Shown: positions 49,670-59,763 of the stretch, in pieces | Position numbering within the stretch: position 1 is the first letter of the stretch | Layout: each line of letters starts with the position of its first letter | Assembly: GCF_013305725.1 (NCBI RefSeq) | Contig: NZ_CP047883.1 | Span: 1,219,001 to 1,283,000 of the forward strand | Direction of reading: 5' to 3' | DNA length: 64,000 nucleotides | From: Streptococcus mitis | GTDB lineage: Bacteria; Bacillota; Bacilli; Lactobacillales; Streptococcaceae | Program-made: the position numbers and the translations under genes | The notes under the pieces: generated by a model | The model's input: only the letters and a program-made list of their open reading frames with translations | Databases searched by the model: none | What the model was told of the DNA's origin: nothing

Positions 49670-50665
49670 TTATTCAATCACTTGTCCTGCTTCTTTTAGA
49701 ACAGATTCAGGAATCGTAATACCTAGCTCTTGTGCCAATTTTTTATTGATAACTGATTTACCAGTTGAAAAGACATTGACTGGAGTATCAGCTGGTTTTG
49801 CACCTTTCAAGACTTGCGCAATCATTTTACCTGTTGCCACACCAAGGTCGTGTTGGTCAACTACAACTGATGCCAAGCCACCTGCTTCTACCATGGCAGT
49901 TGCGCTTGGGTAGATTGGTTTTTTAGCTGATTGGTTGCTTGATACAACTGTTGAAAAGGCAGATGCAATTGTGTTATCGATTGGAACCCAGATAGCATCA
50001 ACCTTGCTAGTCATAACGTTAACTGTTGAAGCAATTTCATTTGTTGAAGGAACAGCAAATGTTTCTACAGTCAAACCTGCTTTTTCAGCATAAGCCTTAA
50101 ATTCTTCTACCTGTGTTTTTGAATTGTCTTCGCTGCTTGAGTAAAGGGCTCCGATTGTTTTCACATTTGGTGTCAAAGCTTTGATGAGTTCAACTTGTTG
50201 TTGAGCTGGGTTGTGGTCAGATACCCCTGTAATGTTGCCACCTGGTTTTTTCAAATCTTTGACCAAGTTCGCTCCGATTGGGTCTGTAATAGCAGCCATG
50301 ATAACCGGTAGTTCTTTTGTGGCACTAGCCAAACCTTGAGCAGCTGGTGTTGCGATACCAACAACCAAGTCATTCCCATCTGCAACCAATTGTTTACTCA
50401 TTGTTGCAACCTTACTTTGGTCGCCTTCTGAGTTCATAAAGTCAATCTTCAACTGATCATCTTTATAATCTTCTTCTGCAAGTCCATCTTGAATTCCTTT
50501 ATAAATCAAGTCAAGAGAGGGATGACTCACAAACTGAAGGACACCAACTTTGGCAACTTTCTTTTCATTTTTAGCTTCTGGTTTATTCATTGAAGAGTAA
50601 ATCAAGCTTCCTGCTACTAAGACTGCTAATGCAGCAATAATTCCAATTAAACGTTTATTTTTCAT
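49670..50665 (-). CDS. trpX: ABC transporter substrate-binding protein, TrpX-like
   Basis: A 331-residue protein with an N-terminal membrane/signal segment (LIGIIAALAVLVAGSLIYSS) but no lipobox cysteine, then a PF04392 periplasmic-binding fold (VGVLQFVSHPSLDLIYKGI, NPAQQQVELIKALTPNVKTIG). It captures the amino acid outside the cell. Substrate assignment to tryptophan rests on the family and on the UGG specifier in the upstream T-box. AAGGAGAAAT precedes the ATG. Confidence 0.87.
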   Translation of the reverse strand: MKNKRLIGIIAALAVLVAGSLIYSSMNKPEAKNEKKVAKVGVLQFVSHPSLDLIYKGIQDGLAEEDYKDDQLKIDFMNSEGDQSKVATMSKQLVADGNDLVVGIATPAAQGLASATKELPVIMAAITDPIGANLVKDLKKPGGNITGVSDHNPAQQQVELIKALTPNVKTIGALYSSSEDNSKTQVEEFKAYAEKAGLTVETFAVPSTNEIASTVNVMTSKVDAIWVPIDNTIASAFSTVVSSNQSAKKPIYPSATAMVEAGGLASVVVDQHDLGVATGKMIAQVLKGAKPADTPVNVFSTGKSVINKKLAQELGITIPESVLKEAGQVIE

Positions 50666-50702
50666 TCTATTTCTCCTTTTTATTTCCTTTAAAATACTTC
50701 AC

Positions 50703-50738
50703 TTATCTCAACAAGCGACGCCAGCGTCTTCTTTCCAT
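50703..50738 (-). CDS. 11-residue Arg/Trp-rich leader peptide
   Basis: ATG at 50738, behind a strong GGAGG site just past the T-box terminator, encodes MERRRWRRLLR and stop. It ends 37 bases before trpX. Six of 11 residues are Arg and one is Trp. It would be translated only when the T-box permits readthrough. It may stabilise the mRNA or fine-tune trpX. Expression is not proven. Confidence 0.45.
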   Translation of the reverse strand: MERRRWRRLLR

Positions 50739-50751
50739 ACTAACCTCCATC

Positions 50752-50989
50752 AAAAAAGTCCTCACACAAAAAACTTGTGTGAGGACGTCGATGCGCGGTA
50801 CCACCTCAATTATAGGGAATTTCCCTATCGCTCTGTCTCGCAATAACGAGATGCACTGTAAGGTGTGCTCACCGAATTTTTATGATTTCAAATTCTAAAT
50901 AACATTCAGCCCAATTTTCATCATCATCACTTATCTGTTTTCAGCTACCACAGACTCTCTAAAAAGTTTATATGATTACTTTTCTGAAT
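50752..50989 (-). promoter_or_regulatory. T-box riboswitch, tryptophan-type
   Basis: The minus-strand leader contains the antiterminator T-box core AGGTGGTACCGCG (near 50808-50796), a terminator hairpin GTCCTCACACAA/TTGTGTGAGGAC with a T run (50786-50752), and a 5' stem I region (GAGAGTCTGTGG...). The best specifier is UGG (Trp) at 50913-50911. Uncharged tRNA-Trp would allow transcription of the transporter genes. The T-box itself is certain, and the specifier assignment is somewhat less so. Confidence 0.85.
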
Positions 50990-50995
50990 GGTTAA

Positions 50996-51023
50996 ATTAT
51001 ATCATTTTTCAACTACTTGTCAA
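50996..51023 (-). promoter_or_regulatory. Promoter of the T-box-trpXYZ operon
   Basis: TTGACA (51023-51018), 16-base spacer, extended -10 TGATATAAT (51001-50996). Confidence 0.8.
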
Positions 51024-51048
51024 GACTCTTTTACCATTTTTTTGAAAT

Positions 51049-51083
51049 AACCAAAAACTTCCCCTATAGAAAAGAGGAAGTTT
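51049..51083 (-). terminator. Terminator of ppc
   Basis: AAACTTCC/GGAAGTTT (arms 51076-51083 and 51055-51062) followed by TTTTTGG on the minus strand. Confidence 0.75.
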
Positions 51084-51091
51084 GAAAGACA

Positions 51092-53788
51092 TCAGCCCGA
51101 ATTACGCAATCCTGTCGCAATTCCGTTGATGGTTGTATGGATTAATTTTTCTTGATCGCTTGATAATTCTCCTCGGCGTTGACGTTTAATCAACTCCAAC
51201 TGGATATAGTTGAGAATATTAAAGTAAGGCATACGATAATCCAAACTTGCTTTTAGATATGGATTTTCAGCCAAGAGTTCATCGTAACCTTCGATAGCCA
51301 AGATGACTTCCTTGGTGACTTGCCATTCATTTAGAATAGTCTCATAGATTGCTTTGACTTCTTCATCCTCACACAGTTTGGCATATTCAAAAGCAATATT
51401 CATATTTGATTTTGACAAGACCATGTCGACATTTGAAAGAAGCGATTGGAAGAAAGGCCAATTTTGGTACATATCTCGTAAGATAGCAATATTCTCTGGA
51501 TTTTTATCGATAAATTCCTTGAAGCTTGAACCAACTCCATACCATCCAGGGAACATGACGCGACTTTGCGACCATGAGAATACCCAAGGGATAGCTCGCA
51601 AACCACCGATTTCAGTAATAGTCTTACGAGCGGCTGGACGAGAACCAATATTAAAGCTTGAAATAGCCTTGATTGGACTTGACTCGAAGAAATAATCATA
51701 GAAATGATCATTACCAAAGACCAAATCACGGTAGATATCGTAACTACGGTCCACCACTTGGTCCATAATAGCTTCGTAACGATTTGAGGTGTTGGTATCG
51801 CTCTTCTTCTGAGTAATCATACGGTTAATGGCCGCCGAAACCAACATTTCAAGGTTATAGTAAGCTGCGTCTTTGTTACCATATTTATTGCCAATTACTT
51901 CACCCTGCTCCGTCAAGCGGATACGATCCTTAATGGACTTGAGAGGTTGAGAGGTGATGGCTTCATAGGTTGGTCCACCACCACGACCGACAGTCCCACC
52001 ACGGCCGTGGAAGAAGGTAACCTTAACGCCAAATTCATCTCCAATAGCAGTCAATTGTTGTTGAGCCTTGTAGAGGGTCCAACATGATGAAAGGTAACCA
52101 CCATCTTTATTACTATCAGAGTAACCAAGCATGATTTCTTGGTAGTTATTACGTGAAGCAATCCATTTCTTAGCAAGAGGAAGAGAAAGGTATTCTCTCA
52201 TAGTTTCTTCTGAGTGGTCCAAGTCCTCAATTGTTTCAAAGAGAGGAACAATTTGGACACGGGCTCTTTCTTTATCAACTAACCCTACTTCTTTTAGCAA
52301 GATAGCCAATTCCAGCATGTCTGATACGCTGGTTGCATGTGAAATGATGGTCTGACGAATGACATCATCTCCCAACTTATCTTTCAACTTACGAGCTGCC
52401 TTAAAGATTGCTAATTCTTTTTCAAGTAATTCTGATTTTTCAACATGAGTGGCAGAAAGAATACGTGGATCTTCTTCCAATTCTTTCAAGAGAAGCTGGC
52501 ATTTTTCTTCTTCACTTAGTTCACTATAATGAGAATGAATACCTGCTGATTTCAAGAGTTCAGCTACACAGGCTTCGTGAACACTAGAATCTTGACGCAT
52601 GTCAATAGATGCCAAATAGAAACCAAAAATTTCAACTGCCTGGATCAACTCAACAAAATCACCAGAAATCAGTGCTTCACCCTTATTTTCCAAGAGGGAA
52701 TCACGAATAGTAATTAAATCCTTATAAAAATCATTAGCTGTTTCATAGCGAGCTCCAACTTCCTTATCTTCAATCAGATAGGTTTTTGTTGCTTGGATTT
52801 TTGATTGAATATCAAACAAGGCACGACGATACAGCTCTTTTTCACGATAAATAGAGTTGTCCTTGGATTGACGAGCCATTTCTCTAACTTGCTTGCTTAC
52901 ATTGACAATACTGGTTGAGAGAGAGAATTCACGATAAAGTTGGTAAATCTTTTCATCATAGTAGTTCATGATGACTTCACACTGAGTCATAGCAGATTGT
53001 TTCAAGGTATCTGCTGTAACAAATGGATTACCATCACGGTCTCCACCAATCCACATACCCATGGTAATTGGTTTAGGATGTTTCAACTCCAAGCCATGTT
53101 TTTTAGCCAGACGCTTGTACTCAGCAGTCAAATGAGGAACTGCCTTCAGGAATGAACTATTGTAGTATTCCATAACATTCGTGATTTCATTGGTTACTTT
53201 CAATTTCTTTTCACGAATCATATCTGTCTGCATGATAATCTCAATGTAACGACGGAGATCATTATGCCATTTTTCCTTATTAATCAAGCCTAATTTCACA
53301 TCACGATACTTACGCAAGAGGGTGTGGATATGGTTGGTCAAATCCAACATACTCTTACGTTGCACTTGTGTTGGATGGGCTGTCAAAACAGGGACAACAT
53401 TCAAGTGTTCAAGAATTTCAACCGCATTTTCTTTTTCAGCAACCATTTTGATTGTTGCTGATAATTTCCCAAGATAATCTTGATCGATATTATTTTGGTG
53501 GTTGATTTCATAAGCCAAATCCACGTCTTCTGAAATATTAATCAAGAGGGGCAAGATAGAGAAATAGCGTGAAATATAAGCCATTTCATCATTTGACAGA
53601 CTAGTAACCAATTGGTTCAAGCCTTGATAATCTTCTTGAGTTGACAATTCTTTCAACTGCATGATTTTTTCAAAAGTCTCTGGTGCAAGCATATTTTTAG
53701 TGATATCTTCTAACAATTCTGTTAAAATCAATACTTCTTCTTGCACGACAGCTTTATTACTATAGTTTTCTAATTTTTGAAGAGACAT
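51092..53788 (-). CDS. ppc: Phosphoenolpyruvate carboxylase
   Basis: An 898-residue enzyme with the catalytic [13 protein letters not shown] (His), the glycine loop [15 protein letters not shown], and a C-terminus ending RNSG, the usual NTG/RNTG position. It makes oxaloacetate from PEP and bicarbonate, replenishing aspartate-family precursors. It follows ftsW by 24 bases, an arrangement conserved in pneumococci. AAGGATGACC precedes the ATG. Confidence 0.96.
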   Translation of the reverse strand: MSLQKLENYSNKAVVQEEVLILTELLEDITKNMLAPETFEKIMQLKELSTQEDYQGLNQLVTSLSNDEMAYISRYFSILPLLINISEDVDLAYEINHQNNIDQDYLGKLSATIKMVAEKENAVEILEHLNVVPVLTAHPTQVQRKSMLDLTNHIHTLLRKYRDVKLGLINKEKWHNDLRRYIEIIMQTDMIREKKLKVTNEITNVMEYYNSSFLKAVPHLTAEYKRLAKKHGLELKHPKPITMGMWIGGDRDGNPFVTADTLKQSAMTQCEVIMNYYDEKIYQLYREFSLSTSIVNVSKQVREMARQSKDNSIYREKELYRRALFDIQSKIQATKTYLIEDKEVGARYETANDFYKDLITIRDSLLENKGEALISGDFVELIQAVEIFGFYLASIDMRQDSSVHEACVAELLKSAGIHSHYSELSEEEKCQLLLKELEEDPRILSATHVEKSELLEKELAIFKAARKLKDKLGDDVIRQTIISHATSVSDMLELAILLKEVGLVDKERARVQIVPLFETIEDLDHSEETMREYLSLPLAKKWIASRNNYQEIMLGYSDSNKDGGYLSSCWTLYKAQQQLTAIGDEFGVKVTFFHGRGGTVGRGGGPTYEAITSQPLKSIKDRIRLTEQGEVIGNKYGNKDAAYYNLEMLVSAAINRMITQKKSDTNTSNRYEAIMDQVVDRSYDIYRDLVFGNDHFYDYFFESSPIKAISSFNIGSRPAARKTITEIGGLRAIPWVFSWSQSRVMFPGWYGVGSSFKEFIDKNPENIAILRDMYQNWPFFQSLLSNVDMVLSKSNMNIAFEYAKLCEDEEVKAIYETILNEWQVTKEVILAIEGYDELLAENPYLKASLDYRMPYFNILNYIQLELIKRQRRGELSSDQEKLIHTTINGIATGLRNSG

Positions 53789-53812
53789 AGGTCATCCTTT
53801 CCACTATCAACT

Positions 53813-55036
53813 CTACATATAGTTTGATGAGTGAGCTTCTAACTCCTCATATAATTGGGCACGTTTTTCACTTGCATCAATATTTAAGACAAAGGCGATG
53901 GCTACAGACAAGACTAGGAGACTGTTCCCCCCTTGTGATAGGAAGGGGAAGGTTACTCCTGTCGAAGGAATAATGCCCGAAATTCCGCCAATATTAACAA
54001 ATACCTGTACCAGCATCATCCCCCCAACCCCAATCGCCATCATGGAATTAAAGGGATTCTTAGCACGAATACCGACTAGGATAATCCGCAAAATCAGGAA
54101 AAAGACAAGGGCTAAAATCAAGCTGGCTCCCACAAATCCAAACTCTTCAATGACAATTGAAAATACAAAGTCTGTATGAGCCTCTGGTAAATAACCACGT
54201 TTTTCGATTGAATTTCCTAATCCTAGACCAAACCAACCACCATTTACCATGGCAAAGTAGGAATTTGCAAGTTGGTGGCCTGCTCCTGCCAAATCAGCAA
54301 AGGGATTAAAGTAGGCACTGAAACGCTTAGCAACGTAACCAAATACTGGAACTTTTGAAAACTTATCAACCCCAATCATAGAAATAGCTGATAAGGATAG
54401 GGCTGAAACTCCAAACAATACACCGATAAAGACTATAAACCAACGATGAGCAATCCCACTAACTGTATACATAATCAAGGCGACCAGCGCTAGGATAGTC
54501 GCATTCCCCAAATCTGGGAAAATAGCCAAACTTCCTATCATTACCAAGAGGACAAAACGCCAATCATTAAAAGCTCGAGGAATCCATTGATTTTGAGTTA
54601 AAACTTGAAAATCGTAAATACCAATTTCATCCTGTTGTTTTGAAAAACGTTGGGCCAAGTACCAGATGATGATAATCTTCAAATACTCCGCTGGCTGAAT
54701 GGTCAAAGGTCCTACTGAAATCCAACCATAGGCTCCATTGACTGGCGTACCAATTAAGCGAGCCAGAGCTAAGAGAATCAGCTCAACAAACATAACAATA
54801 AATAAAAGTCGTTCTTTTCTTAAAAAATTCAGTTTCAGCTTATATATCAAGACAATCAATATTAAACTAAATATCCAAAACATTCCCTGACTTCGAACCA
54901 ATTGGAGGGCACTTTTACCTTCTTCAATAAGAATGGCACTGGTTGTAGAATAGACTACAATCAAACCCAAAATAGATAAAAGTAAGTAAGGAACTAGAAT
55001 AGAATAGTTTAACAGGTGCCTCTTACTAATCTTCAT
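53813..55036 (-). CDS. ftsW: FtsW, SEDS peptidoglycan polymerase of the divisome
   Basis: A 407-residue polytopic SEDS protein with about ten helices, the extracellular GAYGWISVGPLTIQPAEYLK, the conserved FPDLGNATI, and the C-terminal GGISGIIPSTGVTFPFLSQGG. It polymerises septal glycan strands with PBP2x. Assignment to FtsW over RodA rests on its linkage to ppc. ATG at 55036 follows GGTGATAC. Confidence 0.93.
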   Translation of the reverse strand: MKISKRHLLNYSILVPYLLLSILGLIVVYSTTSAILIEEGKSALQLVRSQGMFWIFSLILIVLIYKLKLNFLRKERLLFIVMFVELILLALARLIGTPVNGAYGWISVGPLTIQPAEYLKIIIIWYLAQRFSKQQDEIGIYDFQVLTQNQWIPRAFNDWRFVLLVMIGSLAIFPDLGNATILALVALIMYTVSGIAHRWFIVFIGVLFGVSALSLSAISMIGVDKFSKVPVFGYVAKRFSAYFNPFADLAGAGHQLANSYFAMVNGGWFGLGLGNSIEKRGYLPEAHTDFVFSIVIEEFGFVGASLILALVFFLILRIILVGIRAKNPFNSMMAIGVGGMMLVQVFVNIGGISGIIPSTGVTFPFLSQGGNSLLVLSVAIAFVLNIDASEKRAQLYEELEAHSSNYM

Positions 55037-55166
55037 AGTATCACCAATCTAATGAGAACAAAAGAAATTATTCCCAAATTCCGTTTATTTTCTAGTTTTG
55101 ATTGCTATTATACCATTTTTTCCGAAAGAAAAAAACTCTTACCCTTAAGATAGAAGATTTTCTCAT

Positions 55167-55192
55167 AAGAAAAAGAGCACTTGGCTCTTTTC
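55167..55192 (-). terminator. Terminator of prsA
   Basis: AAAAGAGC-CAAGT-GCTCTTTT followed by TCTTATG on the minus strand, a few bases past the stop. Confidence 0.8.
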
Positions 55193-55196
55193 TGTT

Positions 55197-56135
55197 TTAT
55201 TCTTTTGAAGAACTGCTTGAGCTTGAATCTCCACCACCGATGTATTGAGTGAAGATATTTTGGAAGGCTTGATCTTTAACCTTGATATTGGCTGCTTGCA
55301 ATTCTTTTCCGATAATACTTTGAACAAATGATGCGTCGTTTTGTTTTTGAGTTAAGATAACAGTTTTTAATTTTTCTTTGTAATCGTCAATATTAGATGA
55401 TTTTTCTGTTTTCTTAATCAGTTTAACAATGTAATATTGACTGCTGTAGGCTTGTGTTCCAGTAACGCTAATCACATCAGAAACACCGTTTACATCTAAA
55501 GCAAAAGCAGCTTTTTTAACTTGTTCTGGTACTTCTGTTGAAGCAGAATCAAAAGTGATTTCTCCACCATTCGCTTTAGTTTTCTCATCTGTTGAATTAT
55601 CTTTGGCTAATTGAGCAAAGTCTGCATCACTAGCTTTAGCTTTTTCAAGAATTTCTTTAGCTTTGTCTTCATTGTCCAAACGGATAATTTGAGCAGTCAC
55701 ATCAGGAGTGTATTCGTCAAAGGCCTTCTTGTAAGCATCATCTGTCAATTCAGCTTCTGCTGCTTTCTTAACTGCCAACTCAACCAATTTACTTGTACGA
55801 ATTTGAGCTTTACGTGTTTCAAGAGTCATTCCTGCTTGCGATAAGACACGTTGGTAGTTCTCACCATATTGTTTCTCTTCTTCGGCAATAGTATCGTTGA
55901 CTTCTTTGTCATCTACTTCTGAGCCATATTGCTTCTCAAATACTTTTTGGATGGTCATGTTCAACAATACTTGTTGAGCTGAAGGATTGCTTTTCACTTG
56001 CTCATAAAATTGATGTTCTGTGATGACATCCCCTTTCATGCTGATAAGATCTGCCCCTTCTGAACCTTTCGAACAAGCTGCTAAAGTTGCTACTGATAAT
56101 AGTGTAATGGCACCTGCCAATAGTTTTTTCTTCAT
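55197..56135 (-). CDS. prsA: Foldase lipoprotein PrsA
   Basis: A 312-residue lipoprotein: signal peptide with lipobox LAAC (C21), an N-terminal chaperone domain, a parvulin-type PPIase-like domain at about 145-240 (DVTAQIIRLDNEDKAKEI, ADFAQLAKDNSTDEKTKANG), and a C-terminus ending GGGDSSSSSSSKE. It folds secreted proteins at the membrane-wall interface. The parvulin domain lacks some active-site residues, as is usual in streptococci. AAAGGAGTAGAC precedes the ATG. Confidence 0.95.
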   Translation of the reverse strand: MKKKLLAGAITLLSVATLAACSKGSEGADLISMKGDVITEHQFYEQVKSNPSAQQVLLNMTIQKVFEKQYGSEVDDKEVNDTIAEEEKQYGENYQRVLSQAGMTLETRKAQIRTSKLVELAVKKAAEAELTDDAYKKAFDEYTPDVTAQIIRLDNEDKAKEILEKAKASDADFAQLAKDNSTDEKTKANGGEITFDSASTEVPEQVKKAAFALDVNGVSDVISVTGTQAYSSQYYIVKLIKKTEKSSNIDDYKEKLKTVILTQKQNDASFVQSIIGKELQAANIKVKDQAFQNIFTQYIGGGDSSSSSSSKE

Positions 56136-56201
56136 GTCTACTCCTTTGAGATAAGTGTTACCCTATCTATTTTACTATATTTTCTTAAATTTTTCTGAAA
56201 A

Positions 56202-56915
56202 TCATTCGCTGTCAGGCAATTGAACATCTGCTACATTTTTACGAAGCATGAGAATGCCATCTCCCAGAGGTACTAGTGTTGCGGTGAGTCCTGGATTGTC
56301 TAAGGTTGCATCAAATAGTCTTTGAAGTCCTCTGTAAATAGTTCGCTGACCACGACGGACTTCCATAATATCCTTAGCAACATCACCACCTTGGAAAATA
56401 TCATCCAAGACAACCACACCTCCAACGTCCAAATGTTTGAGGATTTCTGGCAGAAAGACGATATATTTAGACTTGGCTGAATCCATAAAGACAAAATCAT
56501 AGGACTCTGTCAAGGTAGATAAGACATCTACCGCATCTCCTTCTAAGAGCGTAATTTGCTTGCGACTGTCAAACTGGGCGAAATTATCCTTGGCAAAACC
56601 AATCATTTCTGGATTGCGGTCAATGGTTGTAATCTTGGCCTTTGGAGCATGTTTCGCCATTAAAAGAGCTGAAAAACCGATAGCCGTCCCAATTTCCAGA
56701 ATGTTTTTAGGTTGCATGGTTTCCATGAGAAAACGGAAATAAGCAACCGTTTCATGGGGAATAATGGGAATATTTTCCTTGCGGGCAAAGTCTTCCAATT
56801 CTTTCAAGGAACCTGTGACTTGCTTTTGACGCTGACGCATCAAGTCCACAATTTCTTCCTTGACAACAGGACGACGCATGTTATGGTTGGCATTCTTACT
56901 ATATGATTCAACCAT
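56202..56915 (-). CDS. SAM-dependent O-methyltransferase (YrrM/TrmR-like)
   Basis: A 237-residue protein with the catechol-O-methyltransferase fold: ILEIGTAIGFSALLMA for SAM, TIDRNPEMI, FVFMDSAKSKY and GGVVVLDDIFQGG. Bacillus TrmR, in this family, methylates wobble uridine in tRNA. The substrate here is not proven. ATG at 56915 follows the pepF stop as TAAGATG, so it is coupled to pepF. An upstream in-frame start would overlap pepF by 41 bases. Confidence 0.88.
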   Translation of the reverse strand: MVESYSKNANHNMRRPVVKEEIVDLMRQRQKQVTGSLKELEDFARKENIPIIPHETVAYFRFLMETMQPKNILEIGTAIGFSALLMAKHAPKAKITTIDRNPEMIGFAKDNFAQFDSRKQITLLEGDAVDVLSTLTESYDFVFMDSAKSKYIVFLPEILKHLDVGGVVVLDDIFQGGDVAKDIMEVRRGQRTIYRGLQRLFDATLDNPGLTATLVPLGDGILMLRKNVADVQLPDSE

Positions 56916-56916
56916 C

Positions 56917-58719
56917 TTATGCCATTCCCAATTTTTCAACAAGTGCTTCAAACTCATTTAAACGACGTTCAAAGACTGCAAAGGCATCGTTGAGGTAGTC
57001 TTCCTTCTCCATATCAACTCCAGCTTTTCTCATGACATTAAGTGGATAGTCAGACTTACCTGCCTTGAGATAGTCGATATAGCGGTCACGGTCTTCTTGA
57101 TTACCATGGACAATCTTTTCAGCCAAGGCTGAGGCTGCTGCAAAGCCAGTTGAATATTGGTATACATAGTAGTTATAGTAGAAGTGTGGAATGCGAGCCC
57201 ACTCGTATTGGATTTCAGGATTGTCTTCCTTACTCAAACCATAATACTCTTGGTTCAAGTCTGCGTAGAGTTTATTTAGGAAATCACTTGTCAAGACTTC
57301 TCCATTTTGGTCCGCTTGGTGGATAGCGTGTTCAAACTCAGCAAATTGAGTTTGACGGAAAACTGTCCCACGGAAACCATCTAGGAAGTTATTGAGAATA
57401 GCAAAGCGCGTTGCATCATCTTCCACTTCTTCCAATAATTTCTCCGTCAAGATATTTTCATTGGTAGTTGATGCAATCTCAGCCAAGAAGATAGAATAAT
57501 CTCCGTAAACATAAGGCTGCGTTTCACGAGTATAGCTTGAATGCATACTGTGACCTGTTTCATGAACAAGGGTAAAGAGATTGTCTAAATTGTCCTGCCA
57601 ATTAAGTAGCATAAAGGCATTGGTATCGTAAGAACCACCAGAGTAAGCACCTGAACGCTTGCCTTGGTTTTCGTAAACATCAATCCAACGCTCGCTGAAG
57701 GCACGTTTGACACGGCTCAAGTAATCCTCACCCAAGACTGCCAAGGCATCTTCTGCCTTTTTCAAGGCTTCTCGGTAGGTAAAACTGTATTCAACAGAAG
57801 AAAGTGGTGTGTAGACATCGTACATCTTGAGGTCTGAAATTCCCAGGATTTTTGAACGAAGGTTAAGATAGCGATGCAAGAGTGGCAAATGCTTGCGAAC
57901 TGCTGCTACCAAATTGTCATAAACACTCTCTGGAACAAAATTGGCTGCTAGGGCTGCATGACGAGCGCTCTTGTAGTTGCGAACTTTGGCACGGTAGTTT
58001 TGCACCTTAACATTGGTTTGCAAGGTTTTGGCATAGGTGTGTTGGAATTGTTGATAAGTCGCATAAAGGGCTTGATAGGCACCACGACGAACCTCACGAT
58101 TTTTAGACTCCATCAAACGTGTGTAAGTCCCATGAGATAGCTGAACTTCCTTACCATCATCGTCAAGAACATAAGGGAACACAATATCCGCATTGTCCAA
58201 GATAGCGAAGGTTTCACTTGCCGAACCAAAGATTTCCCCAGCTCCAGCCAATAATTCTTCTTCGCGTTGTGAAAGAACGTGATCCTTGCCTTGCAAAAGC
58301 TTGTCAAAATAGTGTTGATAAACCTGCAATTTTGGCTGAGCTTCTAAAAAGTCAGCATACTGCTCTTCACTAATCTCCATAAATTCAGGTTCATAGAATG
58401 AAAAGGCTTGGTCTAGCTGGCTATAGAGAGTCATGGCCTTGGCATAGTACTCTTGGTACTTGGCTTCACGTGTGTCTTGGTCATTCTTCATATGAGCATA
58501 AACGTAAAGCTTCTCCATTTGGCGTTCCATTTCAAGAGAAAATTCAGTAATTTCGAGTAGACTATCCGCACTATCCAGGAGATGGCCTTCATACTGGGCT
58601 ACTGTCTCCAATTGTTCTGTTATATCTTTTAAGGCTTCTTCCCAAGCCTGGTCAGTTGGGTAGATCGTTGATAGATCCCATGTATCTTTTTCATTTATTT
58701 CATGTCTTTGTAATACCAT
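56917..58719 (-). CDS. pepF: Oligoendopeptidase F (PepF/PepB)
   Basis: A 600-residue M3 zinc peptidase with [12 protein letters not shown] holding the HExxH site and the downstream Glu in [11 protein letters not shown]. It degrades oligopeptides in the cytoplasm. ATG at 58719 has AGGATGGAGG. It lies 18 bases after coiA and is coupled to the O-methyltransferase gene, so competence induction of coiA is likely to read through it. Confidence 0.95.
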   Translation of the reverse strand: MVLQRHEINEKDTWDLSTIYPTDQAWEEALKDITEQLETVAQYEGHLLDSADSLLEITEFSLEMERQMEKLYVYAHMKNDQDTREAKYQEYYAKAMTLYSQLDQAFSFYEPEFMEISEEQYADFLEAQPKLQVYQHYFDKLLQGKDHVLSQREEELLAGAGEIFGSASETFAILDNADIVFPYVLDDDGKEVQLSHGTYTRLMESKNREVRRGAYQALYATYQQFQHTYAKTLQTNVKVQNYRAKVRNYKSARHAALAANFVPESVYDNLVAAVRKHLPLLHRYLNLRSKILGISDLKMYDVYTPLSSVEYSFTYREALKKAEDALAVLGEDYLSRVKRAFSERWIDVYENQGKRSGAYSGGSYDTNAFMLLNWQDNLDNLFTLVHETGHSMHSSYTRETQPYVYGDYSIFLAEIASTTNENILTEKLLEEVEDDATRFAILNNFLDGFRGTVFRQTQFAEFEHAIHQADQNGEVLTSDFLNKLYADLNQEYYGLSKEDNPEIQYEWARIPHFYYNYYVYQYSTGFAAASALAEKIVHGNQEDRDRYIDYLKAGKSDYPLNVMRKAGVDMEKEDYLNDAFAVFERRLNEFEALVEKLGMA

Positions 58720-58737
58720 TAGATTCCTCCATCCTTT

Positions 58738-59691
58738 CTATTCTACCATATTTTTTAAGAAATATTGCTGATAAAAGGCTGGTGGATAGAGCATTTGCCA
58801 ATCATTTTGAGGATTTTCTTGATAATAGGTTTGAAAATACAGATAATAGCGAATCAAATCTTGCTCAATTTGGCAAAAATTACCTACTAGTGGTCGAATT
58901 TGTGGATACCATTCTTTTAGCCCATAAGTCAGGAGATTTTCTCCCTTTTTATAGGCTTCTGCTTGTTCTTTCATCCAAATGGGATTTTGATAGTACAGTT
59001 GTTGCCGGATATAACGACAGATGTCCTTGTCCTGAGAAACTGTAAAATGAGATATTTTTTGTTTCTTATAGGGAAAACGTAATATCTCCAGTAAACTACC
59101 GTGACCATAGGGAAATTCCTTAATCTGATAATGGAGTTTACCTCGGAGATCTTGGTGAATCAGGTATTTGAGTCTTAAAACTTGTTTTTCACTGTCTAAT
59201 TCCCAAACATAAAAGCCCATGTTTTGACTGAAATAGAGAAAACCTTGTTGTAGACGAGTCAAACGCTCCTTGAGCCACAGTTTTTTTCCCAGCAACCACA
59301 GTACTTGGTAACCCTGACTACGATAGCCCTCGCTACGCTCTTTAAGAACTTTTTGAGGCAAGGGACTACATTGAACCTCTAAAGCTAGATTGCCATTTAC
59401 AAATACATCCGCAATCTGTTTAAGCTCTGGAAGCAGGTATTCTAATTGCACCTCGGCCTCTTTTTTCAACCAGTGATAAAGGACTTCCTTATTTTCCAGA
59501 TGTTCTGGACTTTCATTTTCAGAGGAAAAATCACAGTCTTTTAAGGTTTTGTGGGCAAAATGGATCCGGACACTTGGTCCTTGACGCAAACGGAGCTGAC
59601 CTCCACAAGCTGGGCAGGTGTATGCTTGCTTCTCAAGCTTATCCTCTAACACATTTACCAATTCTCCCCTAGAATCTCTCGCAACAAACAT
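58738..59691 (-). CDS. coiA: Competence protein CoiA
   Basis: A 317-residue protein with an N-terminal zinc pair CPACG (C26, C29), then IHFAHK, a nuclease-like core (HLENKEVLYHWLKKEAEVQL, ADVFVNGNLALEVQCSPL) and a long helical C-terminus. CoiA is a late competence protein needed for recombination of incoming DNA. A cin-box TACGAATA lies at 59720-59713, and AAAGGAGGG precedes the ATG at 59691. Confidence 0.94.
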   Translation of the reverse strand: MFVARDSRGELVNVLEDKLEKQAYTCPACGGQLRLRQGPSVRIHFAHKTLKDCDFSSENESPEHLENKEVLYHWLKKEAEVQLEYLLPELKQIADVFVNGNLALEVQCSPLPQKVLKERSEGYRSQGYQVLWLLGKKLWLKERLTRLQQGFLYFSQNMGFYVWELDSEKQVLRLKYLIHQDLRGKLHYQIKEFPYGHGSLLEILRFPYKKQKISHFTVSQDKDICRYIRQQLYYQNPIWMKEQAEAYKKGENLLTYGLKEWYPQIRPLVGNFCQIEQDLIRYYLYFQTYYQENPQNDWQMLYPPAFYQQYFLKNMVE

Positions 59692-59712
59692 GATTTCCCT
59701 CCTTTTCTATAT

Positions 59713-59720
59713 TATTCGTA
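59713..59720 (-). promoter_or_regulatory. Cin-box (ComX/SigX promoter) of coiA
   Basis: Exact TACGAATA on the minus strand, preceded by a T run, 22 bases before the coiA ATG. This is the established late-competence promoter element. Confidence 0.92.
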
Positions 59721-59754
59721 AAAAAGAAAAAAGATCAGGAAAATTCCTAATCTT
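59721..59754 (-). terminator. Terminator of tehB
   Basis: AAGATTAGGA/TCCTGATCTT (arms 59745-59754 and 59731-59740) followed by a T run on the minus strand. The T run also forms the upstream part of the coiA cin-box promoter. Confidence 0.8.
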
Positions 59755-59763
59755 CATTCATGT

